Shown here one piece after another: positions 1 to 11,916 of a DNA stretch of 64,000 nt. A program made the position numbers and the translations under genes. The notes below the pieces were generated by a model, which was not told the origin of the DNA, ran no database searches, and saw only the letters and a program-made list of their open reading frames with translations. The stretch is from Prosapia bicincta. Lineage: Eukaryota > Arthropoda > Insecta > Hemiptera > Cercopidae. Numbering within the stretch: position 1 is the first letter of the stretch; each line of letters opens with the position of its first letter. The stretch spans positions 178,927,886 to 178,991,885 of the forward strand of contig JBAIZL010000005.1 of assembly GCA_036971475.1 (NCBI GenBank), written 5' to 3'.

Positions 1-60
1 TTATTATTGTATTTCCAAAGCTTTTCGTTGGCAAACAGTACCAACATCATCAGGAATGAA
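1..60 (-). ncRNA. Hammerhead-like motif at a PLE end
   Basis: Read on the minus strand, this has core CTGATGA (plus 47-53), one extra T, stem II GTTGGTA/TGCCAAC around loop CTGTT, then GAAA (plus 23-26), the short AGCT loop and a UU site. Stem I is weak (ATTC against GGAA). The same unit recurs at 3235-3280, 39355-39400 and 60300-60440. Hammerheads of this minimal stem-III type are known from Penelope-like elements. The assignment to a PLE is by analogy; no PLE coding sequence is attached here. Confidence 0.6.
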
Positions 61-66
61 AAAAAA

Positions 67-70
<4 letters not shown>

Positions 71-110
<40 letters not shown>
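71..110. repeat. (TA)n microsatellite
   Basis: Pure TA tract directly abutting the palindrome that starts at 111. Other long TA tracts lie at about 533-597, 3091-3145, 5309-5342, 8699-8771, 14252-14312, 14504-14555, 16981-17033, 39260-39307, 39422-39462, 45915-45973, 52279-52360, 53090-53160 and 60226-60262. Most of them border a mobile element end. Confidence 0.95.
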
Positions 111-113
<3 letters not shown>

Positions 114-320
114 GTTATTATTATTAATTGTAAAATGTTTTCTACCACTAAGTGACATAATTTAACCTTATGTGATGAGGCACCTTTCAGTCACTTTACC
201 ATTGTCGAATCACTCAATGATTCGACAATGGTAAAGTAACCAAAAGTTACCTATCACATAAGGTAAAATCATTGCCCTTAGTGGTGGAAAAAATTGTTTA
301 TAATTAATAATAATAACTTC
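111..320. repeat. Foldback PLE terminal repeat
   Basis: Imperfect inverted repeat whose outer ends read GAAGTTATTA and TAATAACTTC and whose centre is a five-base loop around 225. The arm sequence (ACCACTAAGTG, CACCTTTC, CCATTGTCGAATCA) is shared with 4522-4640, 40259-40440 and 52367-53040. In the last case it is joined to a Penelope GIY-YIG coding fragment, which identifies the family. The left arm, read on the minus strand, has a hammerhead-like layout with stem I GTGAT, a variant core TCGACAA and GAAA. It is flanked on the left by (TA)n. Confidence 0.75.
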
Positions 321-531
321 ATAAAGTCAGTGCAACGGAAAAATAATCGACAACGTGAAATATCATGATATATATATTTATATATATATATAATTTTACT
401 TTTGCAACACTGTTGTTTCACTTATCACTTACACTTTAAGGTCTTTGAGCAAGAACCTTACTTGTTATATATGCAAATCAACTTTCGAGAACTTTAACTA
501 CATGTCCTCATTTTTAGCAACTTGTGAGATG

Positions 532-601
<70 letters not shown>

Positions 602-832
602 TTATTTATTTTATTTTATTTCATTCTCTCATATTTCTTTTTGTGTTTTCTCTTCGATTGACAAAGACCACTGTGTGGTTGAAATATATCATTGTTTAAG
701 TGCTTTTATGTGTTTCTATTTCAAGACTACAGTGTGGACTCTTACCAAGGTAAGTCTGTCAGTCTCCTAATCCAAAAAATCTAAATAATCTTTACCAACC
801 AAAACTAACCTAAATATATATATATACATATA
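321..832. other. AT-rich spacer with (TA)n tract
   Basis: Holds the tail that follows PLE palindromes in this window (AAGTCAGTGCAAC near 325) and a TA tract at 533-597. Around 753-790 it has a segment (GTAAGTCTGTCAGTCTCC) that also occurs in the arms of the palindrome at 14350-14503. No coding signal seen; the apparent ORF through 533-597 only translates TA repeats. Confidence 0.6.
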
Positions 833-1977
833 CAGTTGAACCTCTGTATAACGAAGTCGATTATCCAGAGAAAAAATTCGTTGTAGAGAGGTATTCGTTA
901 TTGAGAGGTTGTTGTCAGGAATGCTCCCACCCCATCTTACTGATCTTACTGCATTAAGCATACCGCATTAAGCATACTACGTGCAGTAATAAAAGGAATA
1001 CAGTATAATATCACGAGCGTAGTTAATGTAATAGGCCAATGTTAATATAGGATAATGTTTTATAATGTCTCAATTTATTTGAAACTCAAGTTGCTAAAAA
1101 TGTTTTATTGATGTTTTCAGAATGTTTCGCCATTGTATTAGATATCCATATTCAATATTTTTCATAGGGTCTATTCTGTATAGTCTATTATGATAAGTTA
1201 TCTAATGATTATGAAAACTTACTGGTAAATAAGTACACTCACCAAATCATTTTCAGCCATTTAATCATCGTGATATCGATATTGTCGAATGTACAAAGTT
1301 TTATTTTCTTTCTTTGCAAACCATAAGAAACGCTTTGTTTTAGAATTTGATCCCGGTTTTTTAGAATAGTGGATAGCGAACTCTTGAGGTATACGGTATT
1401 TTTTCGCAACATCCATTTTTTTTACACCTTCATCAACCTCTCTTAAAACACTCAATTTTTCTGCTACACTTGTACACTTTCTTTATGACATTTTTTCACA
1501 GCACGGCAAACTTATGGCACGAATAAAACTGAGTAACTGAGCTAGCAACATTGAAATGAGTGATAAAAGAAAATGGTGATGGGATCTGTACAGGTGATGG
1601 GGTGATAGGTCTGTACAGTAGGCCAATCTATAAATGCTGAGCTCTTAGAATTCCTAACCGATGAGTCACTGCATTCTTAACTGAACCGAACTATATAATG
1701 CAGTCAATTGCCGACATATGTTTCGCCTAACATTTTTGGTTTTGTTGACCTTCCTGCTGAAAATAAACAATTTCCTGGAAATGACATTGTGAGCTGCCTA
1801 TACAACACTACATTTCTTCGGTCCAAGTGAAGAAAAAACTTCCTTATTGAGAGGTCTGAAATTCGTTACATAGAGGTAAATAAGCAGTATAACTTCTAAA
1901 ATGTCATTGGACAAGGTAAAAATTTGTTATGTAGAGGATTTCATTATCTGGAGGTTCGTTATATAGAGGTTCGACTG
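833..1977 (-). mobile_element. Internally deleted pogo/Tigger-like element
   Basis: Terminal inverted repeats begin CAGTTGAACCTCTGTATAACG at 833 and end GGTTCGACTG at 1977, matching those of the larger copy at 6310-8655. A minus-strand fragment at 1261-1455 encodes the same N-terminal helix-turn-helix (VLREVDEGVKKMDVAKKY). The DDE transposase middle is missing, so this is a deletion derivative. Left flank is TA; the right flank is TG, probably a mutated TA duplication. Confidence 0.85.
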
Positions 1978-3086
1978 TGTATATATATTGTAACACATTT
2001 TACATGGTGTTACATATTAAAAAAGGATATTTCAGAAAACGAACGAGAATGTATTCAAAAATGTAACAATGATAGAACTAGATCAAAAAATTGTGATTTG
2101 ATAGAAATAAATCAAATCTCTGGTTGGTAGTGGCATCTGTTGGAATAGTTTCGAACTAAAATTAAAGTATGTATGCGCATATCGATGCGCGGTAGCTAGC
2201 ACGCTTGCTTTGCTTCCGATGTTTAACTCTCTCCTAACCAAGATGTAGGAACAGAAACATGTTTTGGTAGTGCGAGGAGCGAGGAAATGTTTGGTTTTAA
2301 AATTTTAATGTAATAGTCATAATTTTTTTAAATTAATCATAATGTAGAAGACAGCGCACCTTGCCAAGAACGAAGATGGAATGCTGAGTTACTGAAGCCT
2401 TTTTCAAAATGTTGTGAGAATTTTTCCAATAGAGGGATGCAAGGATACACCTTGTTAAAACAGCTAAGTGAATAAATTCAAACTTTGGTGAACTATCCCA
2501 AAATTTAAATGCTTAAACAGTTTAATACAAAATTAATAAACTTTAAATTTTTCAATACGTACATAAATGTAATGTATACATTATTTGGTGCATTTGTTTT
2601 CAGTTTAAATTGTAAGAATTAATTATGAAAAGAGCAAGCAAGCAAACTCGAAAACAGAGTCATTTCAGCCATTGATTTGTTAATGTGTAAATTTCCTCAT
2701 AAGTCAAATGTTAAATGTTCACTAATCAGTAACTAGCGCAATGTTTCAAAAATATGTATTTTGGTTGTAATTTTATAATTTTTTTGGCTAAATAAATTAT
2801 GTTTAATTTGTTTTAATTGAAGATTTAAGAGAGCAATTATTTAACGAGCACACAAATCCCATACATCTTAATTTAATAAGCCTTTAAATAATAATTTAAT
2901 GAGACTTTGCTAGTTTAAATGGTTTAACTTTGTATTTTAAAACTTTCAATGCTTATTTAACAAGTAACCTAGTTCTACCTTAAAGATATGAAGAGCGTTA
3001 CAGACAGACAGTAATTTGCCTGAGCTGTAACGTTAGAAGTAGAAGCCATAATTAATTATGTTGGTAAAAAGGGCTACAACCGTTAC

Positions 3087-3148
<62 letters not shown>

Positions 3149-3833
3149 ATATTAAATATGGTGATATGTTTTCTTGTAATATAGTTAATGCATTAAAACT
3201 ATTTCAAATCAAGAATGCTTTTAACACATATATTATTCAAAGCTTTTCGCCGATAAAACAGTACCAGCATCTTCAGGAAAAATAATTATCTAAACAAATT
3301 TTTTTTTTTAAAATATTATATGAATATATATATATATATCTTTTTTGTAATACTCTAACCTATTCAAATGGTATACTGGGATACATAAAAACAACATCTA
3401 GAGAAGCCATAATGTGATGTTTTGGTACTACTATATTTCCAATCTTATTTTTTGAAATATATACTATTTTTTAAAATAAACCCCGGTCTAGGCGCCACAC
3501 AAGTTAATACTTTTTTATGTATAAAAAAATATATATATTTTATCATAGTTACTAGTCAATACAATTTGATTCATTTGCATATTTAACATCAATTAAAATC
3601 TGTATGTGTGCTGAGTTACAATGTGAATGTACATAAATGTGTACATATACTCGTATACATAATATTACTTTAAACCCAATTTATGTTATAGAGTAATATT
3701 ATGAAACCCAATTTAGAGTTAAAGTAAATTTATAAAATCTCGCTGAGACAAAATGTTTTCAATATTTAATTTTATTCATGAACACTTCTAGCCAAACCTT
3801 TTTTAAAATTGAAATGTATTTTATTTATCTTAC
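1978..3833. other. AT-rich, mostly featureless intron/flank
   Basis: This is downstream (minus strand) of the last scramblase exon in the window, so probably an intron. It holds (TA)n at 3091-3145 and the hammerhead-like unit at 3235-3280. I found no further exon with matching phase and no long ORF. Confidence 0.5.
3235..3280 (-). ncRNA. Hammerhead-like motif, CTGAAGA core
   Basis: Minus strand: stem I TTC (plus 3277-3279) and GAA (plus 3236-3238), core CTGAAGA (plus 3270-3276), extra T, stem II GCTGGTA/TATCGGC closed by G-U pairs, GAAA (plus 3245-3248), an A-GC-T minimal stem III and a UU cleavage-site pair. All core positions fit CTGANGA plus GAAA. No coding part is attached. Confidence 0.65.
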
Positions 3834-3932
3834 AATCAGATAGTTCAACAGTCTGTTGTATTTTTATATGTTCAACTCCAGCCAAAAACTGAAGTCCAGT
3901 AAGAGGAAGAAAGTTGCTTCTCCAAGTAGATG
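3834..3932 (-). CDS. Phospholipid scramblase-like, exon 4 (partial gene)
   Basis: Exon of 99 nt on the minus strand between acceptor TTGCAG (just above 3932) and donor GTAAGA (just below 3834). It completes a codon with the last base of the preceding exon and encodes 32 further residues, including GLQFLAGVEHIKIQQTVEL. That pattern matches the start of the scramblase beta-barrel, which in the family reads roughly P-GLEYL-x-x-D-Q-x-x-x-x-Q-x-x-ELLE. The following exon, with the family's conserved FET-N-Y stretch, must lie beyond the left end of the window. The family moves phospholipids across membranes or acts as a membrane-bound regulator; which applies here cannot be judged from the N-terminal part. 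Confidence 0.8.
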
Positions 3933-4013
3933 CTGCAATGCAGAAAAAATATGCATATAATTAAAAGCATAGTAATTATTAATTAAAAATTTTATTAACT
4001 TTAATCTCCATAC

Positions 4014-4052
4014 CTGTAGACACTGGTAAAGGATATCTTTCTCCCCTGTCTC
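4014..4052 (-). CDS. Phospholipid scramblase-like, exon 3
   Basis: A 39-nt micro-exon between acceptor TTTTCAG and donor GTATGG on the minus strand. It reads DRGERYPLPVST in the frame set by both neighbours (phase 1 in, phase 1 out). Only 81 bp of intron separates it from exon 4, while almost 11 kb of transposons separates it from exon 2. Its composition suits the poorly conserved N-terminal segment of scramblases. Confidence 0.72.
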
Positions 4053-4521
4053 CTGAAAAAAAGTATACCTAGCTTTATAATCTTTTTTTAAAATCTCTAA
4101 TTAGTTATAATTTGATTTGTTTCATGTTATAATTTTAATTGTTATTAACATTTTCAAACTTATAAAAATTAATTATTTATTAATTTACACAAAACATAAC
4201 ACTCAAAATGGCATTATGTGTGAAACATTTGCTATTAGTAAAAATGATATTTTAAAGTAACGAATTATTTTAACCAAAATATACTCATAATATTGTTAAA
4301 AGTGTCCAGACCTCAAGAGCTGTTACAATGTTCTAATAATTTTTTACTCCAAATTTTGATCTATAAAACTCTCCTCAATAAGTTATTCCAGTGCTGTGCT
4401 ACACTGCCTCTCAAAAAGATGATGGTATCTTGATATGTGGCTAAAAGTTTAGAGCAATGAATACTTAAAAAGTTATAATTGTTTATGAGATGTGTATATA
4501 TATGTGTGTGTGTGTGTATAT

Positions 4522-4863
4522 GAAGTTGTAATTGATACTTAAAAATAACTTTTTCCACCACTAAGTGCAATAATTTTACCTTGTGGGAGGAGGCACCTTT
4601 TGGTCACTTGACCATTGTCGAATCACTGATTATTTTTCTCTATTTTTCTGATGTAAATATTTGGTCTGTGATCTTGGTGATGTTGTTGATGCCATACATA
4701 CTTCTTCTTGAACCTCGTGTGTAATGTTTTTAAATAGTAAATCATTTGCATATGTTGTCTGTGGTCCAGGATCTATGACAGTGTAGTAGATAGCAATAGC
4801 GAGGAAAAATATACCTTTACGAATGCTGTTACTCATGCCGATGCTCTCGACATTGTATTGCAT
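4522..4863 (-). pseudogene. Penelope-like element fragment (3' end)
   Basis: Minus strand: the peptide at 4863-4630 (TTYANDLLFKNITHEVQEEV) aligns with the PLE endonuclease C-terminus at 52500-52800 (TTYSEDILYKNIIHTDQEKM). It is followed by the common 3' repeat ending at 4522 beside a (TG/TA) tract. The hammerhead-like segment here is damaged (GAAA is now AAAA). No complete ORF remains. Confidence 0.7.
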
Positions 4864-4870
4864 TGAAATA

Positions 4871-5304
4871 CATTACACATCTCAGTCCTGTTTTACGTAA
4901 GTAGCAAACTTTCAGTTTATGGTTCATTAAATTTTAGATACTTTTTTAAAATTTGTTTTTCATCAAATCATGTTCGGATTTTGCAGGGGTTTGGATTTCT
5001 GGGGTTCGGATTTGAGGGTTAATTTTAGTATACATATGATTATAGTTGTCTTTTTTATTTCACTGTTAATAAATTCTATGTTAATGAAGTGATACAGTAG
5101 TACTGTATAGGCCTTACTATTATATCATGGTTTTACAGTTTCAATTCCAATATATTACACATCTCAGTCCTGTTTTACATAAGTAGCAAACTTTCAGTAC
5201 ATACTTCATTAAATTTCAGATACTTTTTTAAAATTTTATTTTCATCAAATCATGTTTGGATTTCGTGTGGTTTCAGATTTTTGGAGTTCGGATTTGAGGT
5301 GTTC

Positions 5305-5310
<6 letters not shown>
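4871..5310. repeat. Direct repeat, two ~150-bp units
   Basis: Units at about 4871-5021 and 5154-5308 share CACATCTCAGTCCTGTTTTAC, GTAGCAAACTTTCAGT and ATCAAATCATGTT. The second ends GGTGTTCTACTATATA, which on the minus strand resembles a pogo/Tigger terminus (AGTAGAAC). They are probably duplicated ends of a decayed DNA transposon. Confidence 0.6.
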
Positions 5311-5344
<34 letters not shown>

Positions 5345-6119
5345 CTCTGACTAGGCAAATTACTGGTTATCCGAAATGATTTCATATTCTCAAGGAATAA
5401 ATCTGAGACAGATACTGCGATTTCCATAATAATAATTATGTCTATATGTGCTATAGGCCTTTCCTCCATGAAGCTAGTGTAGGCGCAGCACATTTTTATT
5501 TGGATGCTGATTCATTGCCTCAGTGCATAGTTCTGTATAGTTGATTGTCCTCCACCATCAGGTGATCCATTTGGCCCGACTGTTATTTTTCATTTTAAAT
5601 AGTGAATCAGAATGTCTTTATTCCCATCAGTCTGTTGTTTTATCTTTTAAAAGAAAACTAGTTGTCTTGTCCTCAGTAGATAACCTGATTATAGATCAAT
5701 CAAATAAAAGAGTTACTGGTCAACAGTTGGCTGAATATACTGTGTTAGAAATCAACGATTTCAGACATTAAAAGAATAAACCTATACAGTACTTTTAAAA
5801 AATCGTGTCTGTGCTTGAAAATGTAGATGAAAGTTCTTCAAGAAATCAATGAAGAGAGCAAAAAACAAAGTATTAGAAACTATTGTTTTCAAGTGGCTGT
5901 TGCAACAACGTTCTATAGGAAACCCAATTTCAGGCCTGATTCTTTGTGAAAAAGCCAAGAACTTAGCCAGAGGCCTAGAAAAAAATATAGTTGTTTTCTT
6001 CTAAATGCATCTTACGTACAGTAATTAATTTAAAATTGACCCTTTTTTAAAGAAAATCTAATTCTAATTTATCCGAATGTGGTCCAGTCTCAATAATTCA
6101 GATGACTGGAATTCTACTG
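5300..6119 (+). pseudogene. Decayed pogo/jerky-like transposon
   Basis: Contains a degraded N-terminal DNA-binding segment near 5640-5765 (KLVVLSSVDNLIIDQ, then QQLAEYTVLE) that parallels the element at 32298-33086. A second fragment near 5820-5985 resembles the linker before the catalytic domain. The right end ATTCTACTG at 6119 is followed by TA. The left end is obscured by a TA tract. No transposase reading frame survives. Confidence 0.6.
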
Positions 6120-6666
6120 TATATGTCCACCATTTGCATTGCCTTAATTTTTTTTTCAACTTCTCTACTTTATTATTATTGTTGACATCCTCTAAAACAC
6201 CATTTTTCTATCACTTGTTAAAGATGATTAGAAAGTGGCTAGATAAGCTTGGTTGTTATCAAAATGCGTCAAACAACCATGTTCTTTTCATTGTCTTTAT
6301 ATATATATACAGTCGAACCTCTATATAACGAACCTCCAGATAACGAAATTCTCTATATAACGAATTTTTACCATGTACCATGACATGTTAGAAGTTATAC
6401 TGCTTATTTACCTCTATATAACGAATTTCGGAACTCTCAATAACGAAGTTTTTTCTTCACTTCAACCGAAGAAATCTAGTGTTGTATGGGCAGCTCACAA
6501 TATCATTTCCAGGAAATTGTTTATTTTCGGTTCAGTTAAGAATGCAGTGACTCATCGGTTAGGAATTCTAAGAGCTCAGCATTTATAGATAGGCCTAATG
6601 TACAGGCCCACAGTACATTCCCATCACCATTTTCTTTTATCACTCATTTCAATGTTGCTAGCTCAT

Positions 6667-6861
6667 TTACTCAGTTTTATTCGTGCCATGAGTTTGTCGT
6701 GCTGTGAAAAAATGTCAAAAAGAAAGTGTTTAAGTGTAGCAGAAAAAGTGAGTGTTTTACGAGAGGTTGATGAAGGTGTACAAAAGTTGGATGTTGCGAA
6801 AAAATACCATATACCTCAGAGTTCGCTATCCACTATTCTAAAAACCGGGATCAAATTCTAA
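6667..6861 (+). pseudogene. Tigger transposase N-terminal HTH fragment
   Basis: Encodes KRKCLSVAEKVSVLREVDEG followed by VQKLDVAKKYHIPQSSLSTI, the first helix-turn-helix of pogo/Tigger transposases, which binds the terminal repeats. The frame stops at 6861 and the rest of the protein is in other frames. Confidence 0.85.
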
Positions 6862-7683
6862 AACGAAGTGTTTCTTATGATTTGCAAAGAAAAAAAATGA
6901 AACTTTGTACATTCGACAATATCACGCGATGATTAAATGGGTTACAGTAATGCGCGAGAAAAATTTTTCTATTGCCATGAAATCTTATTAAAGAAAAGGC
7001 TTTGGAATTCACAGTATCATTATGACACAGTGGCTTTAACGCAAGTAACGGTTGGATAGAAAAATTCAATAAACGCCATAACATTGTTCATAGATGAAAG
7101 ACATTTTCAATGCTGATGAGACTGGTTTGTTTTTTAAATGTTTGCCCAACAAGACACTAACTTTTAAAACCGACCCTTGTTTTGGAGGAAAAGGAAGCAA
7201 AGAAGGGATCACCGTATTAGTGGCAGCTAACATGTTTGGGACAGAATAACACAAATTGCTTGTGATTGGAAAAAGCAAATTTTCCGCCATGTTTCCGATC
7301 TGTCAAGTCCTTAGAAGTTGATTACGCATTTAATAACTAGACGTAGATGACGAGTGAAATTTTCATTGAATTGATATTGTAGCCAGACAAGCAGATCTCC
7401 AAAGAGAAAAGGAAAATTGCACTTTTCATCGACAAACAACTGCCCTGCATATCCGCATAACATCAATTCCAAACTGAAGAGTGTCAATGTGTTTTTTTCC
7501 ACCACATGTTACATCAATACTTCAACCACTCGATCAGGAAATAATAAAAATTTAAAGCTACACTACAGAAAACAAATTTTAAAAAAGATTGTGACTACCG
7601 TAGAGAACAATGAAATCGTACCCAAAAACATTGTTAATCTAAGGGACTGCATCTCTGAATTGGCAAAAGTTTAGACGAATGAC

Positions 7684-8208
7684 TTGAAAAGAACAGTTTT
7701 TAATTGTTTCTCCAAAGCTGGATTTAATTCGGTCACACATGAAGAAGACAGTGAGGACAATATGACTTTAAGTGAATTAAAAAAGAAATGGTATTTTCTG
7801 AAGAGTTCAAGAAAAATAGCTGATGACGTTCCACTTGAAGATTTTATTTGTCTGGAAGGAGATTTGGCTGTTTCCAATTTTCCAGACGACAGAGACATAC
7901 TCCAAAGCGTCCAGATGACAAACTCAAAAAAACTTTTGAAAGATGATGACGATGACTATGAATATGATTGTGATGAATCTGAAGAGAAGAACCCTACAGA
8001 TCATAAAGTTTTACAAGCTTTCAAAATCATCAGGCGAGGATTTCAACTGAAAGATGGTATACCAGACAACATTTTTGATTGTCTGAATAAATGTGAACAT
8101 TCATTGAACGTGATGTTTTATTCAAACGCCAAGTGCAACAAAAAATTACAAACTTTTTCAAGTAAAACTTTGAAAACTAGAAACGATTTAAAAAGTACCT
8201 ATTCTTAG
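7684..8208 (+). pseudogene. Tigger transposase C-terminal fragment
   Basis: An acidic 174-residue frame with runs of Asp/Glu (DDDDDYEYDCDESEEKNPTD) in the position where Tigger transposases have their variable acidic tail. It lies inside the terminal repeats and follows the broken catalytic block, so it is the tail of the same former protein, not an independent gene. Confidence 0.7.
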
Positions 8209-8692
8209 TTACTGTATTTACAGTACTGTATTACTGTACATCGTATTTTATGTTTAATTTAATACAGTATTTTTTTATCCGGATACGGTCTTCGTAGTGT
8301 ATAAAACAGTTTGTGTTGTTTGAAATTGAATTGTGTATATAAAAATAAAATACTGATAGATTGTGTGTATTCAAATAAAATCAGTATAGGCAGTTAATAA
8401 ATGTAATAGGTTAAGTAAATAATACAGTTACTAAATTACGGCCTACTGAGTTTGCTTCGATTAAATTCCACTATGTTCAAGTTATGCTTCCTGAAAATGA
8501 ATTGGTGAGTGTATTCCTTTTATTACCGCATGTAGTGTGGTATGCATAATGCGGTGATATCAGTAAGATGGGGTGGGACCATTCTTGACAACATAACCTC
8601 TCAACATCAAATTTTTTCTCTGGATAATCTACTTCGTTATACAGAGGTTCGACTGTATATATATATTTTTAGGTTAGTTTTTTTTGGTAAAG

Positions 8693-8698
<6 letters not shown>

Positions 8699-8771
<73 letters not shown>
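8699..8771. repeat. (TA)n microsatellite, 73 bp
   Basis: Long pure TA tract between the Tigger-like element and the LTR element that begins at 8772. A matching TA tract starts at 14252, so the LTR element appears to have inserted into a TA array. Confidence 0.95.
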
Positions 8772-8774
<3 letters not shown>

Positions 8775-10255
8775 AATGTAATTTTTAAAGAGACACAATA
8801 CAATATAATTATGTTTTACTATTTAATAAATTGAATTTTTTATTTAAGACAAATAAAACTACTCAGGAACAATTCATTAACATTTATTATCATTTCATCT
8901 CGACATTAAACAATACACACAAAACAAAATTTTACAACTTAACAATTTTCAACAAAATATACTAACTCTTATTTCTTTTGATTTTAGAATTACACAATTT
9001 TAATACCCTTGGCTAGTTTAAGATCTCTTGATATCTCGGGGTTATAGCATGGGCTATATTTGTTTTTAATTCTTAGGTTAATTAAATAAATTTTGAACAA
9101 ACAATATTAAATTTTGAAATTAGCTTTAATAAATATTTTCCGGATGGAAATACTTTAATTTTGAATATACTAAAAAGGCTAAACTATTTGAACTGGATTA
9201 TTTCTTATTACTTACTATTAATTAACTACAAGATATTCTAATATACAAATTTAAACTTCCTTATTATCTTAATGTCCATTAAAATTGCTTTTTATAGCGC
9301 TAATAACTTATCAAATATCGAAATTTCAGTTAGCTTACGTAAGATTTCATTCTCTCCAAATTTGACTTTTTACACACTTAAATTTGTTTTATTTACTTCA
9401 CTTTATATATTAACACAGTATTACATTTTGTAATTCACTTCTCCTTAATTTAGTTTGGCCAATCTTCTTAACAAACGGTATAATTTAGGCGAACTCTTTC
9501 CAAATAAATAGAATTTTGACTGGTCCTGGCAGATCCGATATTAGAGCGTCACCCACGCTACCTCCAACTCCACTAACGCGTCCTTTTTACTTTTAGCACC
9601 GTTAACGAAAAAAATATGGCCGCCTTCTTCTCCAAAAAACACATGTTGCCTGTAATCTAGTTTGTTTTCTTTTTCTTCACTAGAATCGATTGTCACACTG
9701 ACCTACATCTGTTTTACAGCTGACATACCAACAAGTTTGTTTAGAATGGCGTTTTAACTTGGTTAAACCTGGTTGAAACTTACTGTTTCAATTTCCTATC
9801 GTCAACAAACCTTCCAGTGTTTATTTTATTAATATTATTAGTGTGTGAAGTGTCTTTGTGTTTTACTTTTGAAATAGTTCTGAATTGTGTGTGTTTTGCT
9901 TGGTCTTTCATAAACATAACCTTTCAATTTTCTTTTGTTTACAAACGTGTTCACTTTCTCCTTCAAGTAATTACTTAGCCCTATTTTACTAATATTTACA
10001 ATTTTGTTTGAATATAATTATTATTAGATTATCTAGTTTTAATTTATGTGTTAGGTTATTTGATATAACAAATTTCCTAATACATTTCCAGTTCAAAAAC
10101 CTTGTTTACAATTCTATGCTTTTACCTAAATTTAGTTTTCATTTAACCTAACCAATCTTTTAATGAATTTCTTTTTTAAATTTTGAGTGAGCTATTTCTA
10201 ATATATTCTTCCAATTCTTAAATAATATTATATAGCCCATTCTATAAATGTTACA
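8772..10255 (-). repeat. 3' LTR of the LTR element, copy 1
   Basis: About 1.48 kb and near-identical to 12814-14251 from roughly 8940 onward (for example CTCTTGATATCTCGGGGTTA in both). Its first 170 bp (plus orientation) differ from the partner LTR, so that end has been replaced or diverged. It ends GTTACA at 10255. Confidence 0.88.
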
Positions 10256-11036
10256 ATGTCCCCTAATTTAATTAAAATAAAAAAATATTACTAATCTCTA
10301 CATTACACATTCTTTACATTTTACAAGCTTGATTAAATATACATATTTTTTTTTTTAAATTAAATTTAAATTAACATTTATACTTTAAATTGTCCATTTA
10401 TACTTAATTCCTACGACACAATTTTATCTTAATTCTTTAACAATCAAATACTGAGCTGAACACTTCAAGCTACATATTACTTAACCTATCTTCTAACAAT
10501 ACAATATACTTATAACTAACATTCATTCAACAATTCTTTAACAACTCTAACATATAGTAACAATAAACCATGTTCTGGTATTTACAATTCCTTCCATAAT
10601 TATTATTATTTTTTACATTTATTACAATTGGAACCCTTCCAATCATAAGTCTGATTCAATATTTATTTAACATATATTCTCTGATACCGTGTCTTTAAAT
10701 CCCAGCCTATCCGAGTCATAGTCTGTCTAGATTTGGTCAAATTGGTTATAACATTTCTCTTTCCCTTATTTCTGTTTATTCCTTGTTTATTATTTATCTC
10801 ATATTTATTTTGCTTTTAGCTTCATCTAACTCTCAGTTCTAAGTTAGTATTTTATCTCCCCTTCCAATCTCACATCCAGTTCAATTATTTTCTTATATCA
10901 TCTCAGTTTATTTTGTATGAAGTTTAACATCTAATATTTTTAAAGGTTGCAATTTCATATCCTCTATTTGATCATATCTATAGTTCCTTCGATTACACTA
11001 TCCCTATATCAACGAATATAAATTTTGTTTTAATAC

Positions 11037-11320
11037 TTATTTATCAACGCAGATTCTCCCTTACAATACGACAAAGTTTAAATACACAATTACCATATTT
11101 TTATTACAACGATGCTTTAATATTTATTATCATAGATTAATATTTCTTTTATAATATATACGACGAAGTTCCATTATTTATCAACGCAGATTCTCCATTA
11201 CAATACGACGAAGTTTAAATACACAATTACCATATTTTTATTACAACGATGCTTCAATATTTATTAACATAGATTCATATTTATTTTTATTCATTATTCG
11301 ACGAAGTTTCTAATAAATTA
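11037..11320 (-). repeat. Tandem ~139-bp repeats with ACTTCGTCG motifs
   Basis: Two adjacent units share TTATTTATCAACGCAGATTC, TAAATACACAATTACCATAT and ACAACGATGCTT, each ending in CGACGAAGTT. On the coding strand the repeated element is ACTTCGTCGTA. The same array appears in copy 2 from about 63790 to the end of the window. It lies where pol would normally be. Confidence 0.8.
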
Positions 11321-11479
11321 TCGTAGATATAGTTACCATCCCTTAAAACTTATCTCCTGCTAACGTTTTCTTATACATATAATCACCTAGAGTTTACTCA
11401 TATTGCTTCCTTCACCTATATTTAATATCTCCCTTCCTATTTTATTATTATTTTCAATATCCAGTTCACCTGGATACAT

Positions 11480-11916
11480 GTCATATTATTGCCTGTGTCT
11501 ATTAATGCCTGTAAACTTGTTTCCTCTATTTAATTTCTATTCCTGGGTTTCCTATGGTCTTAGTTTTCCGATTGACTGTGGGCACCATGCTCTTTTCTTG
11601 TCCCCACACCTGTCCTTGCCTTAACACTGTTTACATCTCCATTGTATCTCCCATCTGCTTCATAAGTTCTATTTTCTGTGTTACTCTCATATTTAAATTC
11701 CATTTCCCATTTTCCAAACTTGAGTTGTGCCTCCACATCCATTAACATATCCGTACCTATGATCATTTCTCTCAATAAGCTTTGTACCACTAAGCATTGA
11801 GATGGATATTTAACTCCTCCTCTTTCTCCTATTACCATTTTCATTTTATTAATCTTTTCAATTTTCTTATTAGTTGCGGTTTGAATTGTTAAATTTTTTA
11901 CTTGCAGTACCTCCAT
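11480..11916 (-). pseudogene. Retropepsin-like segment of LTR element
   Basis: The frame 11916-11560 contains REMIIGTDMLMDVEAQLKFG, which resembles the second half of a retropepsin (I-L/I-G-x-D-x-L). Just downstream on the minus strand, near 11500, another frame reads ALIDTGNNMTC, an aspartic-protease active-site motif. A coding stop separates the two pieces. The function would be Gag processing. The order (IGTD before DTG) is unusual and may mean two protease-like units or a rearrangement. Confidence 0.6.

Larger units (their letters stand above)
6310..8655 (+). mobile_element. Tigger/pogo-like DNA transposon, near full length
   Basis: Ends CAGTCGAACCTCTATATAACG at 6310 and GAGGTTCGACTG at 8655 form terminal inverted repeats flanked by TA (6308-6309 and 8656-8657), the usual target duplication of this group. 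Internal coding pieces run in order. A CENP-B-type helix-turn-helix lies at about 6700-6850. A catalytic block near 7096-7290 starts FNADETGLFFKCLPNK and includes a GGKGSKE stretch. An acidic C-terminal frame runs 7684-8208. Stops and frameshifts separate them, so it is inactive. The copy at 833-1977 is its deletion derivative. Confidence 0.9.

Noticed and set aside
445..699. ORF across a TA tract (repeated Tyr-Ile)
   Set aside because: Pure microsatellite translation; the same applies to ORFs at 3058-3285, 8542-8781, 16865-17113, 52236-52493 and 53039-53242.
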